A DNA stretch of 64,000 bases. Source: Mariniflexile fucanivorans. GTDB taxonomy: Bacteria > Bacteroidota > Bacteroidia > Flavobacteriales > Flavobacteriaceae. The stretch covers positions 682,001 through 746,000 of the forward strand of contig NZ_SLUP01000001.1 of the NCBI RefSeq assembly GCF_004341235.1. Direction: 5' to 3'. The notes below the pieces were generated by a model. That model was given only the letters and a program-made list of their open reading frames with translations. It made no database searches and had not been told where the DNA came from. Shown here piece by piece: positions 26,416 through 34,920 of this stretch. Both the position numbers and the translations under genes were made by a program. The stretch's first letter is position 1, and the number at the start of each line of letters is the position of its first letter.

Positions 26416-26603
26416 TTTGATAATTTCTTAGGTTATTTATTAATTTGTAATTAGTTAGTACTTTACTTAAACTGTTTGTTACAAGGTTTTAAAAATTTAT
26501 TTGATAGACTCTTAAATTCAAATATATAGATAATATTCTTACACATAAATATCATGAGTAATTATTTTTTTAATTAATTGTATTATAAATCTAAAGGCTT
26601 CAT

Positions 26604-26611
26604 TATTTTTG
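26604..26611 (+). promoter_or_regulatory. -7 element TATTTTTG of the reductase gene
   Basis: Fits TAnnTTTG and contains the TTG that could otherwise be read as a start codon. An ATTG lies upstream (26577-26580), but its 23-base spacer is a little long. Confidence 0.55.
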
Positions 26612-26626
26612 TCAAAAAACTTACAT

Positions 26627-27682
26627 ATGCCAACATTTCACAAACTCTCCATTAAAAACATAAAAAAAGAAGCCAATAACGCCATAAGTATAGCTTTTAA
26701 TGTGCCCGATAACTTGAAAAGCACCTTTTCATTTAAAGCAGGGCAGTATGTTACTTTAAAAGCCAACTTAAATGGTAAAGAATTACGTCGCGATTATTCG
26801 CTATGCGAATCTCCTAAAAGTGGGGAACTTAAAATAGCTATAAAAGCGGTTCAAGACGGTACATTTTCATCGTATGCTAATTTTAAATTGAGAGCTGGAG
26901 ATGTTTTGGAAGTGGCATCACCAAAAGGTCATTTTATATTTGAACCAAACGATTCTAAAACAAAAAACATAGCTGCTTTTGCTGCTGGTAGTGGTATTAC
27001 ACCTATTTTAAGCATTATAAAATGTGCTTTGGAAGAAGAAGTTAATAGCAAGGTTATTTTGGTTTATGGAAACAAATCGACCGAAGATACTATGTTTTTA
27101 AATGAACTTTTAGAACTTCAACATGAACATAAAGATCGTTTTTCTATTCAATTTGTTTTTAGCAAGCAAGATAAAGACGATTCTATTTTTGGCAGGATTG
27201 AAAAAAGCACGGTTAATTATGTGATGTTAAACCAACACAAACATATTGAGGTAGATGCCTTTTATTTGTGTGGACCAGAAGCCATGATTCATGTTGTTAA
27301 AGATGTTTTAACAGATAATGGCATTGATAAAGACCGTATTCACTTCGAGCTTTTTAAAGCTGCAAAACCTGTTGAAATTGAAGAAAAAATAGCGCCAACC
27401 GGTAATACAACAGCAACCATTACGGTAGATGACGAGACAACGACCATTGAAATGTCTCAAAAACAAACTATTTTAGAAGCTGCTCTAGATGAAGATATCG
27501 ATGCGCCATATTCATGCCAAGGCGGTATTTGCAGTAGTTGTTTAGCCCGTCTAAAAGAAGGCGAAGTAACCATGCGCCAAAACAATATTTTAACCGAAAA
27601 AGAAGTGGCTGCTGGTTTAATTCTTACGTGTCAAGCACATCCAACCACCGCTACTATTGTGGTGGATTATGATGATGTTTAA
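26627..27682 (+). CDS. PaaE-like ferredoxin-NAD(P)H reductase with C-terminal 2Fe-2S domain
   Basis: An electron-transfer protein with three parts: an FAD-binding barrel with RRDYSLCESP (the RxYS flavin motif), an NAD(P)H-binding Rossmann domain with AAGSGITPILSI and YLCGPEAMI, and a plant-type ferredoxin domain with cysteines in CQGGICSSCLARLKEG and LTCQAHP. This layout is that of phenylacetyl-CoA epoxidase reductase PaaE and related reductases. No other paa gene is in the window, so it may serve another oxygenase or hydroxylase. I start at the ATG at 26627 because the upstream TTG belongs to the -7 box. Length is 351. Confidence 0.9.
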   Translation: MPTFHKLSIKNIKKEANNAISIAFNVPDNLKSTFSFKAGQYVTLKANLNGKELRRDYSLCESPKSGELKIAIKAVQDGTFSSYANFKLRAGDVLEVASPKGHFIFEPNDSKTKNIAAFAAGSGITPILSIIKCALEEEVNSKVILVYGNKSTEDTMFLNELLELQHEHKDRFSIQFVFSKQDKDDSIFGRIEKSTVNYVMLNQHKHIEVDAFYLCGPEAMIHVVKDVLTDNGIDKDRIHFELFKAAKPVEIEEKIAPTGNTTATITVDDETTTIEMSQKQTILEAALDEDIDAPYSCQGGICSSCLARLKEGEVTMRQNNILTEKEVAAGLILTCQAHPTTATIVVDYDDV

Positions 27683-27712
27683 AAGCCCCCAACCCCCGAA
27701 GGGGAATACTCA
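27681..27712. repeat. C/G-run dispersed repeat after the reductase gene
   Basis: GCCCCCAACCCCCGAAGGGG gives a small CCCC-gaa-GGGG hairpin. It is GC-rich in an otherwise AT-rich region and resembles other interspersed repeats of the family. It lies in the 57-base gap between two convergent genes. Confidence 0.55.
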
Positions 27713-27739
27713 CGGTTGTGGATAAGAATTTTTAGTAAA

Positions 27740-28777
27740 TTAAATTCCTACTTTCACAGAAATTATGTACTCAATTTTATCAACAACTGTTTCTTGTGAA
27801 ATGCTTCTGGATGCTTCTTTGTATGTTTCTGGGTATTTATTGCCGTAAACGGACGTTGGAATTTTGGGATATTTATTTCTATCTGAAAGTAAAGCGTATT
27901 CCTCTGGTTGATTAAATGGCGCAAAACCTGCAAACGGATGTGTTACACCCCAAATGGTCACCACTTTTACACCTAACATGGCTGCTAAATGCGCATTTCC
28001 AGAATCCATGGAAAGCATTAAGTGTAAGTTTGAAATAAGGTCTAATTCTTCAGTAAGGGTCAATTTTCCGGCAACATTTATAACATTTTCAAATGTTGTT
28101 TTGACCTCATTTAGAATATCCGTTTCCTTTTTTCCACCGCCAAATAAAATTACTTTATATTCTTTTGAAAGCGTTTTAATCACGTCTTTCATAACATCTA
28201 ATGGATACATTTTACCTTCATGAGCTGCAAAAGGCGCGATACCAATTAACTTTTTTGAAGTGTCTCCTAAAAGGATTTTTATTTTTTCATTTAAAATAGC
28301 TTTTTTAGGAAATGTAGGATTTGATAAGTTCAATTTAAAACCCAAAGCCTCAAAAACATCTGCATAACGTTGATGCGTGGTTTTTAATTGCTGAAAATTT
28401 TCACCTGAAATCAATGCTTTCTTTTCAGCTCTGCCTTTATCAATTTGGACAAAACGTTTTCCGAAGAAAAAGGTTTTTAAAATATTAGTTCTAAGCACAT
28501 TATGCAAATCTGCAATAGCATCGATTCCTAAATTTTTTAATTCTTTTGAAAGTTTGTAAAGTCCAACAATGCCTTTATGGTTTCCATTTACTTCAGCAGG
28601 AAAAACCGAAACATTTTCTAATTCTCTAAAAAAAGGGCTAAAAAATGCTCTGGTTAAAACGGTAATTTTAACATCTGGATATTGCTGTGTGAAAGCTCTT
28701 AAAACAGGTACTGTCATAGCCACATCGCCCATAGCGGATAGACGAATAACGAGTATGTGTTTTGGCAGTTTAGACAT
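27740..28777 (-). CDS. Glycosyltransferase family 9 (heptosyltransferase-like)
   Basis: A 345-residue GT-B enzyme of the lipopolysaccharide core heptosyltransferase family, with the opening ILVIRLSAMGDVAMTVPVL and the C-terminal MDSGNAHLAAMLGVKVVTIWG where the nucleotide sugar binds. It likely adds a sugar to the LPS core. Its last codons (about EYIISVKVGI) fall inside a decayed palindromic repeat at 27743-27765, so the C-terminus may have been altered by that element. The DUF4254 gene lies upstream on the same strand. Confidence 0.88.
   Translation of the reverse strand: MSKLPKHILVIRLSAMGDVAMTVPVLRAFTQQYPDVKITVLTRAFFSPFFRELENVSVFPAEVNGNHKGIVGLYKLSKELKNLGIDAIADLHNVLRTNILKTFFFGKRFVQIDKGRAEKKALISGENFQQLKTTHQRYADVFEALGFKLNLSNPTFPKKAILNEKIKILLGDTSKKLIGIAPFAAHEGKMYPLDVMKDVIKTLSKEYKVILFGGGKKETDILNEVKTTFENVINVAGKLTLTEELDLISNLHLMLSMDSGNAHLAAMLGVKVVTIWGVTHPFAGFAPFNQPEEYALLSDRNKYPKIPTSVYGNKYPETYKEASRSISQETVVDKIEYIISVKVGI
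27743..27765. repeat. Decayed short palindromic repeat overlapping the end of the GT9 gene
   Basis: AATTCCTACTTTCACAGAAAT resembles ATTCCTGC-tttc-GCAGGAAT at 8121 with two or three substitutions. It covers the last codons and stop of the glycosyltransferase. Confidence 0.5.
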
Positions 28778-28793
28778 CGATAGTTACTTGAAA

Positions 28794-28817
28794 AGTCTTC
28801 GACAAGCTCAGACTGAC
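28794..28817. repeat. Dispersed palindrome AGTCT-tcgacaagctc-AGACT
   Basis: A 5-bp inverted repeat around TCGACAAGCTC, followed by GACAGGA. This motif is frequent in genomes of Bacteroidetes and some other bacteria. It lies between the DUF4254 and GT9 genes. Confidence 0.65.
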
Positions 28818-28846
28818 AGGAGTTTATTAATTTAACTGTATTGCTA

Positions 28847-29452
28847 TTATTTCTGTCCTCTTAGTACAGGGTTTAATTCATCATCATTATACATTTTCAT
28901 TTGCTTATACACTTTCATGTATTTATCGCCTTTTTCAATATCACTAAGAAGCGTATCGATGGCGGTAGATAGATCAACGCGTTGTTCTAATAAAATATCC
29001 AGTTTTGTTTGGCAAGCAGAACGGTGTGCATCAGAAGCATCTTTTCTAGTTGCTTCTTCATTCATATGATAAATTTTCAAGGCTAAAATAGATAATCTAT
29101 CTACGCCCCAAGCAGGACTTTCGGTGTTGATTGTTGCGTTTTGCTTAGGCGTTACATGTTTGTATTTTTCTAAAAAATAGCTATCAATGTATTCCACCAT
29201 ATCGGTTCTATCCTGGTTGGAAGCATCAATTTTCCGCTTTAAGGTTAAAGCTGCCACTGGGTCTATTTGCGGGTCGCGAATAATGTCTTCGTAATGCCAT
29301 TGTACCGTATCAATCCAACATTTTCTATATAATAAATGTTCTAATAAATCACTTTCTGAATAGGGGTTGTCAAAGGATTGATCTACAGTATTTATAACGT
29401 GGTATTTTGCTATAACGTCTTGAAAAATTTTATTGGCTTTATTTGTAAACAT
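28847..29452 (-). CDS. DUF4254 protein
   Basis: A 201-residue soluble, mostly helical protein matching DUF4254 (opening NKANKIFQDVIAKYHVIN, then LLYRKCWIDTVQWHYEDIIR, typical of the family). Function is unknown. In Flavobacteriaceae I recall it next to a GT9 glycosyltransferase, as here, so a role in LPS core or cell-surface glycan assembly is a fair guess. No signal peptide or membrane segment is seen. A -7 element TAGTTTTG lies 22 bases before the start. Confidence 0.82.
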   Translation of the reverse strand: MFTNKANKIFQDVIAKYHVINTVDQSFDNPYSESDLLEHLLYRKCWIDTVQWHYEDIIRDPQIDPVAALTLKRKIDASNQDRTDMVEYIDSYFLEKYKHVTPKQNATINTESPAWGVDRLSILALKIYHMNEEATRKDASDAHRSACQTKLDILLEQRVDLSTAIDTLLSDIEKGDKYMKVYKQMKMYNDDELNPVLRGQK

Positions 29453-29474
29453 GGTGTATAAATTTTAAGAAGTA

Positions 29475-29482
29475 CAAAACTA
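29475..29482 (-). promoter_or_regulatory. -7 element TAGTTTTG of the DUF4254 gene
   Basis: On the minus strand TAGTTTTG fits TAnnTTTG, 22 bases from the ATG. No -33 TTG at the usual distance. It faces upp in a 163-base divergent gap. Confidence 0.5.
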
Positions 29483-29615
29483 CAAAAATTAAACATAATT
29501 AGTAGGTTTTCTCTTTTATACCCAATACGATTTCATTTTTATTATAAATGGTAAGATACCCATAATTTGACACGAAATAATTAACTTTAGCATTCAAAAC
29601 GAAAGATTGAAACTT

Positions 29616-30275
29616 ATGCACATTCATAACTTATCACAAAAAAACTCAGTTTTAAATACGTTTATTTCTGAAGTTAGAAATGTAAACATTCAAAAAGACC
29701 GTATGCGTTTTAGAAGAAACATTGAGCGAATTGGCGAAATTTTGGGCTATGAAATGAGTAAGATCTTAAATTATAAATCGGTTTCTGTTGAAACGCCATT
29801 AGGAACATCGTCCGTACAGGTTCTAGAAAATGATATTGTATTATGCTCTGTTTTAAGAGCCGGCGTACCGTTGCATAATGGATTGTTAAATTATTTTGAT
29901 ACCGCAGAAAACGCCTTTATTTCCGCCTATAGACACCACGAACAAAATTCTGAAAATTTTGAAATTATAGTAGAATATTTAGCATGCCCCAATTTAGAAA
30001 ACAAAACGCTTATTTTAGCAGACCCCATGCTAGCAACAGGACAATCGATGGTTTGTGCTTTTGAAGCTTTAAAGCCTTATGGAACCCCTAAAGAGATCCA
30101 TTTAGTGAGTGTTATTGGTGCACAAGAAGGTATTGACTACGTTGAAAAACATTTTGACAAAACAACACATTTATGGATTGCTACTGTTGATGAAAAACTA
30201 AACAATAAAGGTTATATTGTTCCTGGTTTAGGTGATGCAGGCGATTTATCTTTTGGAGAAAAACTACAACATTAA
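29616..30275 (+). CDS. upp: Uracil phosphoribosyltransferase
   Basis: Salvages uracil with PRPP to UMP. The 219-residue enzyme has the PRPP motif LILADPMLATGQSM and the C-terminal GLGDAGD box that binds uracil. I start at ATG 29616, giving MHIHNLSQ, in place of the in-frame TTG at 29607. The end overlaps that of the DUF6427 gene by 12 bases, tail to tail. Confidence 0.95.
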   Translation: MHIHNLSQKNSVLNTFISEVRNVNIQKDRMRFRRNIERIGEILGYEMSKILNYKSVSVETPLGTSSVQVLENDIVLCSVLRAGVPLHNGLLNYFDTAENAFISAYRHHEQNSENFEIIVEYLACPNLENKTLILADPMLATGQSMVCAFEALKPYGTPKEIHLVSVIGAQEGIDYVEKHFDKTTHLWIATVDEKLNNKGYIVPGLGDAGDLSFGEKLQH

Positions 30276-31187
30276 CACCAAAAAAGGCGTGAGTATTAAA
30301 AGCGCCAGAAATACTTCTTTAAACCATTTGTCTTCTACAATCTCTATGTAGTTTGTAATAATTATAGCTAACGGGGCAAACAAAAACAAAAACTCACTGC
30401 CATTTTTATTTGGCGCAAGCGATATTAAAACAAATGCAAGTATCGCTGTAACAATAACAATTTTAAAAGATGCCCTCAAATCTTTTTTTTTCTTTTTAAT
30501 ACTCTGCATATAAAATATAGAAGACCATATTCCAAAGGAAAGCAACATGGTTATAGCTACTAAATATTTAGTGGAATTGTATGGGCTAAAATCGTAACTA
30601 ACACTTCTGGGTGATGTAAATATTCCAAAAAAATCATCATAAACAATAACCGACACACCAACCGAAATACTAAAAACAGATACTACACCTATAAATGGGA
30701 TAATCCAATGTCTGATATTATTATCAGAATAGAATATCAAACTAAAAAGAAATACTATAAAAAAGAGAATGGCCCAAAAATAAAATAATGAAGCCATGGC
30801 TATAAATAAAGCGGCATCAAAAAGTTTATTTTTAATGTTTTTTTGTGAACGCAAACTTATAATTCTTCTAAGACCCAACAACACAAAAAGATTAGATATA
30901 AGAATATTAGTATGGCTTGTTGTTTGTACGATTGCTAATAAAAACAAACTGAACAATAAAATTTCGTAGTTATTGGTTTGGGTTAAACTATTCTTGGTAA
31001 TAATAAAATTAAAAACTAAAATTGTAAGAACACAAATACCAAATACCGTTATTTGTTTAAAAACAAATGCAGGCGTTACAGGTTCTGTTATTAAGTTTGT
31101 TCTAGCTGCTAGAAAAGCCAAAACAGTAATAAAAAGAACAATGATAAAATTTATTGATTTAGATTTATTAAAAATGCTTGTTATCAT
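30264..31187 (-). CDS. DUF6427 multipass membrane protein
   Basis: A 307-residue protein with about nine or ten membrane helices, matching the DUF6427 family of Bacteroidetes, often found between upp and purD. Function unknown. It overlaps the end of upp and is transcribed divergently from DUF6341, with the promoter of the latter overlapping its first codons. The loop DDFFGIFTSPRSVSYDFSPY is likely periplasmic and is a good place to look for conserved residues. Confidence 0.78.
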   Translation of the reverse strand: MITSIFNKSKSINFIIVLFITVLAFLAARTNLITEPVTPAFVFKQITVFGICVLTILVFNFIITKNSLTQTNNYEILLFSLFLLAIVQTTSHTNILISNLFVLLGLRRIISLRSQKNIKNKLFDAALFIAMASLFYFWAILFFIVFLFSLIFYSDNNIRHWIIPFIGVVSVFSISVGVSVIVYDDFFGIFTSPRSVSYDFSPYNSTKYLVAITMLLSFGIWSSIFYMQSIKKKKKDLRASFKIVIVTAILAFVLISLAPNKNGSEFLFLFAPLAIIITNYIEIVEDKWFKEVFLALLILTPFLVLML

Positions 31188-31207
31188 TAACTGTTTTTGT
31201 ATTTTTG
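31178..31207 (+). promoter_or_regulatory. Promoter of the DUF6341 gene (-33 TTG, -7 TATTTTTG)
   Basis: TTG at 31178-31180, a 19-base spacer, and TATTTTTG at 31200-31207: a near-ideal Bacteroidetes housekeeping promoter. Transcription would start near 31213, giving a leader of about 45 bases. Its -33 box lies within the first codons of the DUF6427 gene on the other strand. Confidence 0.75.
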
Positions 31208-31258
31208 CTTCGTAAATATACTAACTAAAACTGGTTAGAAACCAATAATTATAATACC

Positions 31259-31486
31259 ATGAAAGATTTCTTTTACGCTATACAAGATTTATTTGTTGAT
31301 GTTTTATTCTTGCCTTATGATGCTTTAAGAGCTTTAGAGCTTGAAAACTGGTTTGCCGCAAACTTTATTTCTTGGATTTTTATTATCATAGGTATTGTTG
31401 CTATGGTTTATTGGATGCTACAACTTAAAAAATACAGTGATAATAACGAAGAAAACAAAAGTATTTCTTCGCATTCTTATCTATAA
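31259..31486 (+). CDS. DUF6341 small membrane protein
   Basis: A 75-residue protein with one or two membrane segments (about 32-55 strongly hydrophobic, WIFIIIGIVAMVYWMLQL) after an amphipathic start (FYAIQDLFVDVLFLPYDALR). Matches the small DUF6341 family of Flavobacteriaceae. Function is unknown; the fixed position beside DUF6427 and purD suggests they work together. It overlaps the purD stop by 6 bases at the 3' ends. Confidence 0.72.
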   Translation: MKDFFYAIQDLFVDVLFLPYDALRALELENWFAANFISWIFIIIGIVAMVYWMLQLKKYSDNNEENKSISSHSYL

Positions 31487-32752
31487 ATCGAAACCGATAT
31501 CCTTACGATAATTCATCTTATCAAAATGTAGTTTTTCTATATTTTGATAAGATTTTTTTACGGCCTCTTGGTACGTGTCTCCATAAGAAGTAATCGCCAT
31601 AACACGACCACCAGACGTTACCACTTTACCATCTTTTAATTGTGCACCAGCATGAAACGGAATAGAACCTTCAATAGCGTTTATTCCTGTAATTTCTTTT
31701 CCTTTTTCGTAATCTTCTGGGTAACCACCAGATACCAACATAATGGTTGTTGCAGCACGCTGGTCAATTTCAATATTAATTTTATCTAAAGTCCCGTTAC
31801 CCATGGCTTGAAGAATTTCAACAAAATCGTTTTTCAATCTTGGTAAAACCACTTCAGTTTCAGGATCGCCCATACGTACATTGTATTCGATAACTTTTGG
31901 GTCGTCCCCCACTTTTATAAGTCCGATAAACACAAAGCCAACATAAGGCAAATTATCCTTTTTAAAACCATTAATTGTTGGTTTTACAATACGTTCTTCA
32001 ATTTTATTTAGAAACTCATCGGTAGCAAATGGCACTGGAGATACAGCTCCCATACCACCCGTATTTAAACCTGTATCTCCTTCACCTATACGTTTGTAAT
32101 CTTTGGCGGTTGGCAAAATTTTGTAATTTTTACCATCCGTTAACACAAAACAGCTCAATTCAATACCATTTAAAAACTCTTCAATAACCACTTTGGTGCT
32201 TGCTTGACCAAATTTAGCATCTACTAACATGCTTTTCAGCTCCGCTTTAGCCTCCTCTAAATCATTTAAAATAACAACGCCTTTTCCTGCGGCTAAACCA
32301 TCTGCTTTCAATACATATGGCGGCTTTAACGTTTCTAAAAAGGTAAAACCTTTTTCCACAGTATCTTTTGTAAAACTTTCATAAGCTGCTGTTGGAATGT
32401 TGTGACGGTAAAGAAATTCTTTAGCAAACTCCTTACTACCTTCTAAAGTGGCGGCTTCTTTTTGTGGTCCAATGACTTTTACGTGCTTAATAGCATCATC
32501 ATTTAAAAAATAATCGTGAACACCTTCTACCAAAGGATCTTCTGGTCCAACAACCACCATATCAATTTTTTCACTTAAAACTAACTTTTTAATTGCCTCA
32601 AAATCGGTGACACCAATGTTAACATTTGTTGCTATAGTAGCAGTTCCTGAATTTCCTGGAGCCACAAATAAGTTTTTACACAATGGACTTTGAGCAATTT
32701 TCCAAGCAAAAGTATGTTCTCTTCCGCCAGAACCTAGAATTAAAATATTCAT
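31481..32752 (-). CDS. purD: Phosphoribosylamine-glycine ligase
   Basis: ATP-grasp enzyme catalysing the second step of purine synthesis: phosphoribosylamine plus glycine to GAR. The 423-residue chain begins MNILILGSGGREHTFAW, has the ATP-grasp lid VLKADGLAAGKGV and the metal site EYNVRMGDPETEVVL. I start at ATG 32752. The longer ORF to 32803 would include the TATTTTTG promoter element and a non-conserved prefix (MNLAALIYFCA). Other pur genes are not here. Confidence 0.96.
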   Translation of the reverse strand: MNILILGSGGREHTFAWKIAQSPLCKNLFVAPGNSGTATIATNVNIGVTDFEAIKKLVLSEKIDMVVVGPEDPLVEGVHDYFLNDDAIKHVKVIGPQKEAATLEGSKEFAKEFLYRHNIPTAAYESFTKDTVEKGFTFLETLKPPYVLKADGLAAGKGVVILNDLEEAKAELKSMLVDAKFGQASTKVVIEEFLNGIELSCFVLTDGKNYKILPTAKDYKRIGEGDTGLNTGGMGAVSPVPFATDEFLNKIEERIVKPTINGFKKDNLPYVGFVFIGLIKVGDDPKVIEYNVRMGDPETEVVLPRLKNDFVEILQAMGNGTLDKINIEIDQRAATTIMLVSGGYPEDYEKGKEITGINAIEGSIPFHAGAQLKDGKVVTSGGRVMAITSYGDTYQEAVKKSYQNIEKLHFDKMNYRKDIGFDL

Positions 32753-32774
32753 TGAATTGTTTTTAAATGAAGCA

Positions 32775-32782
32775 CAAAAATA
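32775..32782 (-). promoter_or_regulatory. -7 element TATTTTTG of purD
   Basis: On the minus strand, 22 bases before the ATG. It supports the internal start, because the upstream in-frame codons would lie within and beyond the promoter. Confidence 0.55.
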
Positions 32783-32843
32783 AATTAATGCTGCTAAATT
32801 CACGACTATTTTTTATTTACTTTACCAAAAATTATAGTTTATC

Positions 32844-34151
32844 TTGAATTTGTTCAATCTTTCATTAAAATTTAATGGCTTTCCTATTGAAAAAGCTAAA
32901 AACCTTTTGAATTCTATTCAGAAGCATGATGAAAATGAACTTTTAAATTATATTGAAACTAAAAAACAAGACATTGTTGCATTTCATTTAAAACACAATT
33001 CTTTTTATAAAACGTTTGCAAAAGATGCTGATCCGAAAGATTGGAGCAGCATTCCTATAATGACCAAACGGCAATTGCAACACCCTTTAAGCGAGCGACT
33101 TTCAGATGGTTTTACTAAAAAAAATGTTTACATCAATAAAACCTCTGGTTCCTCTGGCGACCCTTTTATTTTTGCAAAAGATAAATTTTGTCATGCAGTA
33201 ACTTGGGCTGGTTTTATGGATAGATATAGTTGGTTTCATTTGGATTTTAACGCCTCGAAACAAGCCCGTTTTTATGGGATTCCATTAAATAAATTAGGGT
33301 ATTACAAAGAACGTTTTAAAGATTTTTTAAGTAAACGTTATCGGTTTTCCGTATTCGACTTAAGTGATTCTGAACTTGAAAAGAACCTCATCATATTTAA
33401 AAATACCAAGTTCGATTACATTAATGGGTACACAAGTTCCATTGTTCAATTTGCTAAATATTTACAACGGGAAAACAGTGTTTTAAAAATGGTTTGCCCC
33501 ACATTAAAAGCGTGTATTGTTACTTCAGAAATGCTTTTTGAAGCAGATAAAAACCTTTTAGAAACACAATTTGGTATTCCAATTATTAATGAATACGGCG
33601 CCGCAGAATTAGGTTTGATTGCCTTTCAAAACACCAAAAACGAATGGATTGTAAATACTGAAGATTTATATATTGAAATTTTAGATAAAAACAACATGGT
33701 TTTACCCTACGGTGAAGAAGGTCGGGTTGTAGTAACCTCACTTTACAACAAAGCACACCCCTTTATTCGATACGATTTGGGAGATATTGGAAAACTTTCA
33801 AAAGAAAGCACATCCAACAAACCGATTCTAGAATCTTTGGTAGGTAGAACAAACGATATTGTGAGTTTACCCAGCGGAAAAAAGGCAGCAGGTTTAACTT
33901 TTTACTACGTAACCAAAACCGTTATTGAAAACAATGGTAACGTAAAAGAATTTATTATTGAACAGTTGAAATTGGATACTTTTAAAATAAGTTACACAAG
34001 TACTTATCAACTTTCCGAAGAAAAATTAACTGCCATTAAAAACGCGGTTTCTAAATATTTAGAGCCTAATTTAACGGTTCTGTTCGAAAGAAAAATAGCT
34101 TTAGAACGCACCAGCCGAGGAAAGTTGAAGCAATTTAAATCTTTTCTGTAG
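32844..34151 (+). CDS. CapK/phenylacetate-CoA-ligase-like adenylate-forming protein
   Basis: A 435-residue member of the PaaK-like family, annotated elsewhere as CapK or coenzyme F390 synthetase. The nucleotide loop is TSGSSGDPF (about 101-109); further motifs are EYGAAELGLIAF and YDLGDIGKLS. Such genes are frequent in capsule and O-antigen loci, where they may activate an acid for sugar acylation or amidation. Here it lies at the distal end of the polysaccharide locus and faces it. The start is TTG at 32844. The 3' end overlaps the GT2 gene on the other strand by 17 bases. Confidence 0.82.
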   Translation: MNLFNLSLKFNGFPIEKAKNLLNSIQKHDENELLNYIETKKQDIVAFHLKHNSFYKTFAKDADPKDWSSIPIMTKRQLQHPLSERLSDGFTKKNVYINKTSGSSGDPFIFAKDKFCHAVTWAGFMDRYSWFHLDFNASKQARFYGIPLNKLGYYKERFKDFLSKRYRFSVFDLSDSELEKNLIIFKNTKFDYINGYTSSIVQFAKYLQRENSVLKMVCPTLKACIVTSEMLFEADKNLLETQFGIPIINEYGAAELGLIAFQNTKNEWIVNTEDLYIEILDKNNMVLPYGEEGRVVVTSLYNKAHPFIRYDLGDIGKLSKESTSNKPILESLVGRTNDIVSLPSGKKAAGLTFYYVTKTVIENNGNVKEFIIEQLKLDTFKISYTSTYQLSEEKLTAIKNAVSKYLEPNLTVLFERKIALERTSRGKLKQFKSFL

Positions 34152-34914
34152 AAACAATTAATTTCGATTTTACGAAAAAATGCTCATTTAAAAAGATTAG
34201 CATGTAGTAAACAGATTTTATGGTTGAAAACCCCAACCCTTTTCTGTACACTAAATAATTATATTTTAATAAATTCAATTTATTTGCAGACATGGAATTT
34301 TTCCGAACCCGATAATATGCTAACGATTCCTCAATACTTTTAGCGGGTTTCCCCGATTTTTTAATGGCAGCCAACCAAAGCAACCAATCTTGTCGTTTAC
34401 GTAAATCAGGGGCTTTTATTTTGCCTAAAACAGTAGCATTGTAAATACCTGTTAAGTTACCGATGTAATTACTTTTTAAATATTTTTGATAGGTTAGTTC
34501 TGGTAAGGCTTTTATTAATTTGTTAAGCGGTTTGCCAGCTTCGTCTATTTGCTCGTAACCACTAAAACATACATCGCAATTTTCAGCTTGCATATACGCA
34601 ATTTGTTTTTCTAGCTTTTCTGGCTTCCATACATCGTCGCCATCTAAAAAAGCAATATAAGTGCCTTGAGAAGCTTCAATGCCTTTATTTCTGGTAATAG
34701 CTGCCCCTAAATTTTTGTCGTTTTTAATAAGTTTTATATTTGGAAATTTTAAAACAAATTGATGTGCTATTTCAATGGTTTTATCGGTTGAACAATCATC
34801 AATTAAAAGTAATTCCCAATTTTTATAGGTTTGGTTTATAACACTGTTTATGGTTTCCGAAATAAATGCTTCAGAATTAAATAGGGGCGTTATGATGGAT
34901 ACTAATGGTTTCAA
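34135..34914 (-). CDS. Glycosyltransferase family 2 (TuaG-like), copy a
   Basis: A 259-residue GT-A enzyme. The N-terminal nucleotide-sugar binding part reads VSIITPLFNSEAFISETINS, the DxD-type metal site is FLDGDDVW, and the LRKRQDWLLWLAAI motif is shared with TuaG-like transferases. It has the same layout as the GT2 at 39043 (both with RKRQDW and LAYYR), so the two are paralogs. It follows the phosphoglycosyl transferase gene by 6 bases, suggesting it adds the second sugar to the lipid-linked unit. Confidence 0.88.
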   Translation of the reverse strand: MKPLVSIITPLFNSEAFISETINSVINQTYKNWELLLIDDCSTDKTIEIAHQFVLKFPNIKLIKNDKNLGAAITRNKGIEASQGTYIAFLDGDDVWKPEKLEKQIAYMQAENCDVCFSGYEQIDEAGKPLNKLIKALPELTYQKYLKSNYIGNLTGIYNATVLGKIKAPDLRKRQDWLLWLAAIKKSGKPAKSIEESLAYYRVRKNSMSANKLNLLKYNYLVYRKGLGFSTIKSVYYMLIFLNEHFFVKSKLIVSTEKI

Positions 34915-34920
34915 ATGAAT

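Noticed and set aside
28569-28835. 88-codon plus-strand ORF within the GT9 gene region
   Set aside because: Antisense to the GT9 gene, with no domain and including a dispersed palindrome.
32753-32803. Upstream in-frame start of purD
   Set aside because: The extra residues are not part of the conserved PurD start and the region holds the -7 element.
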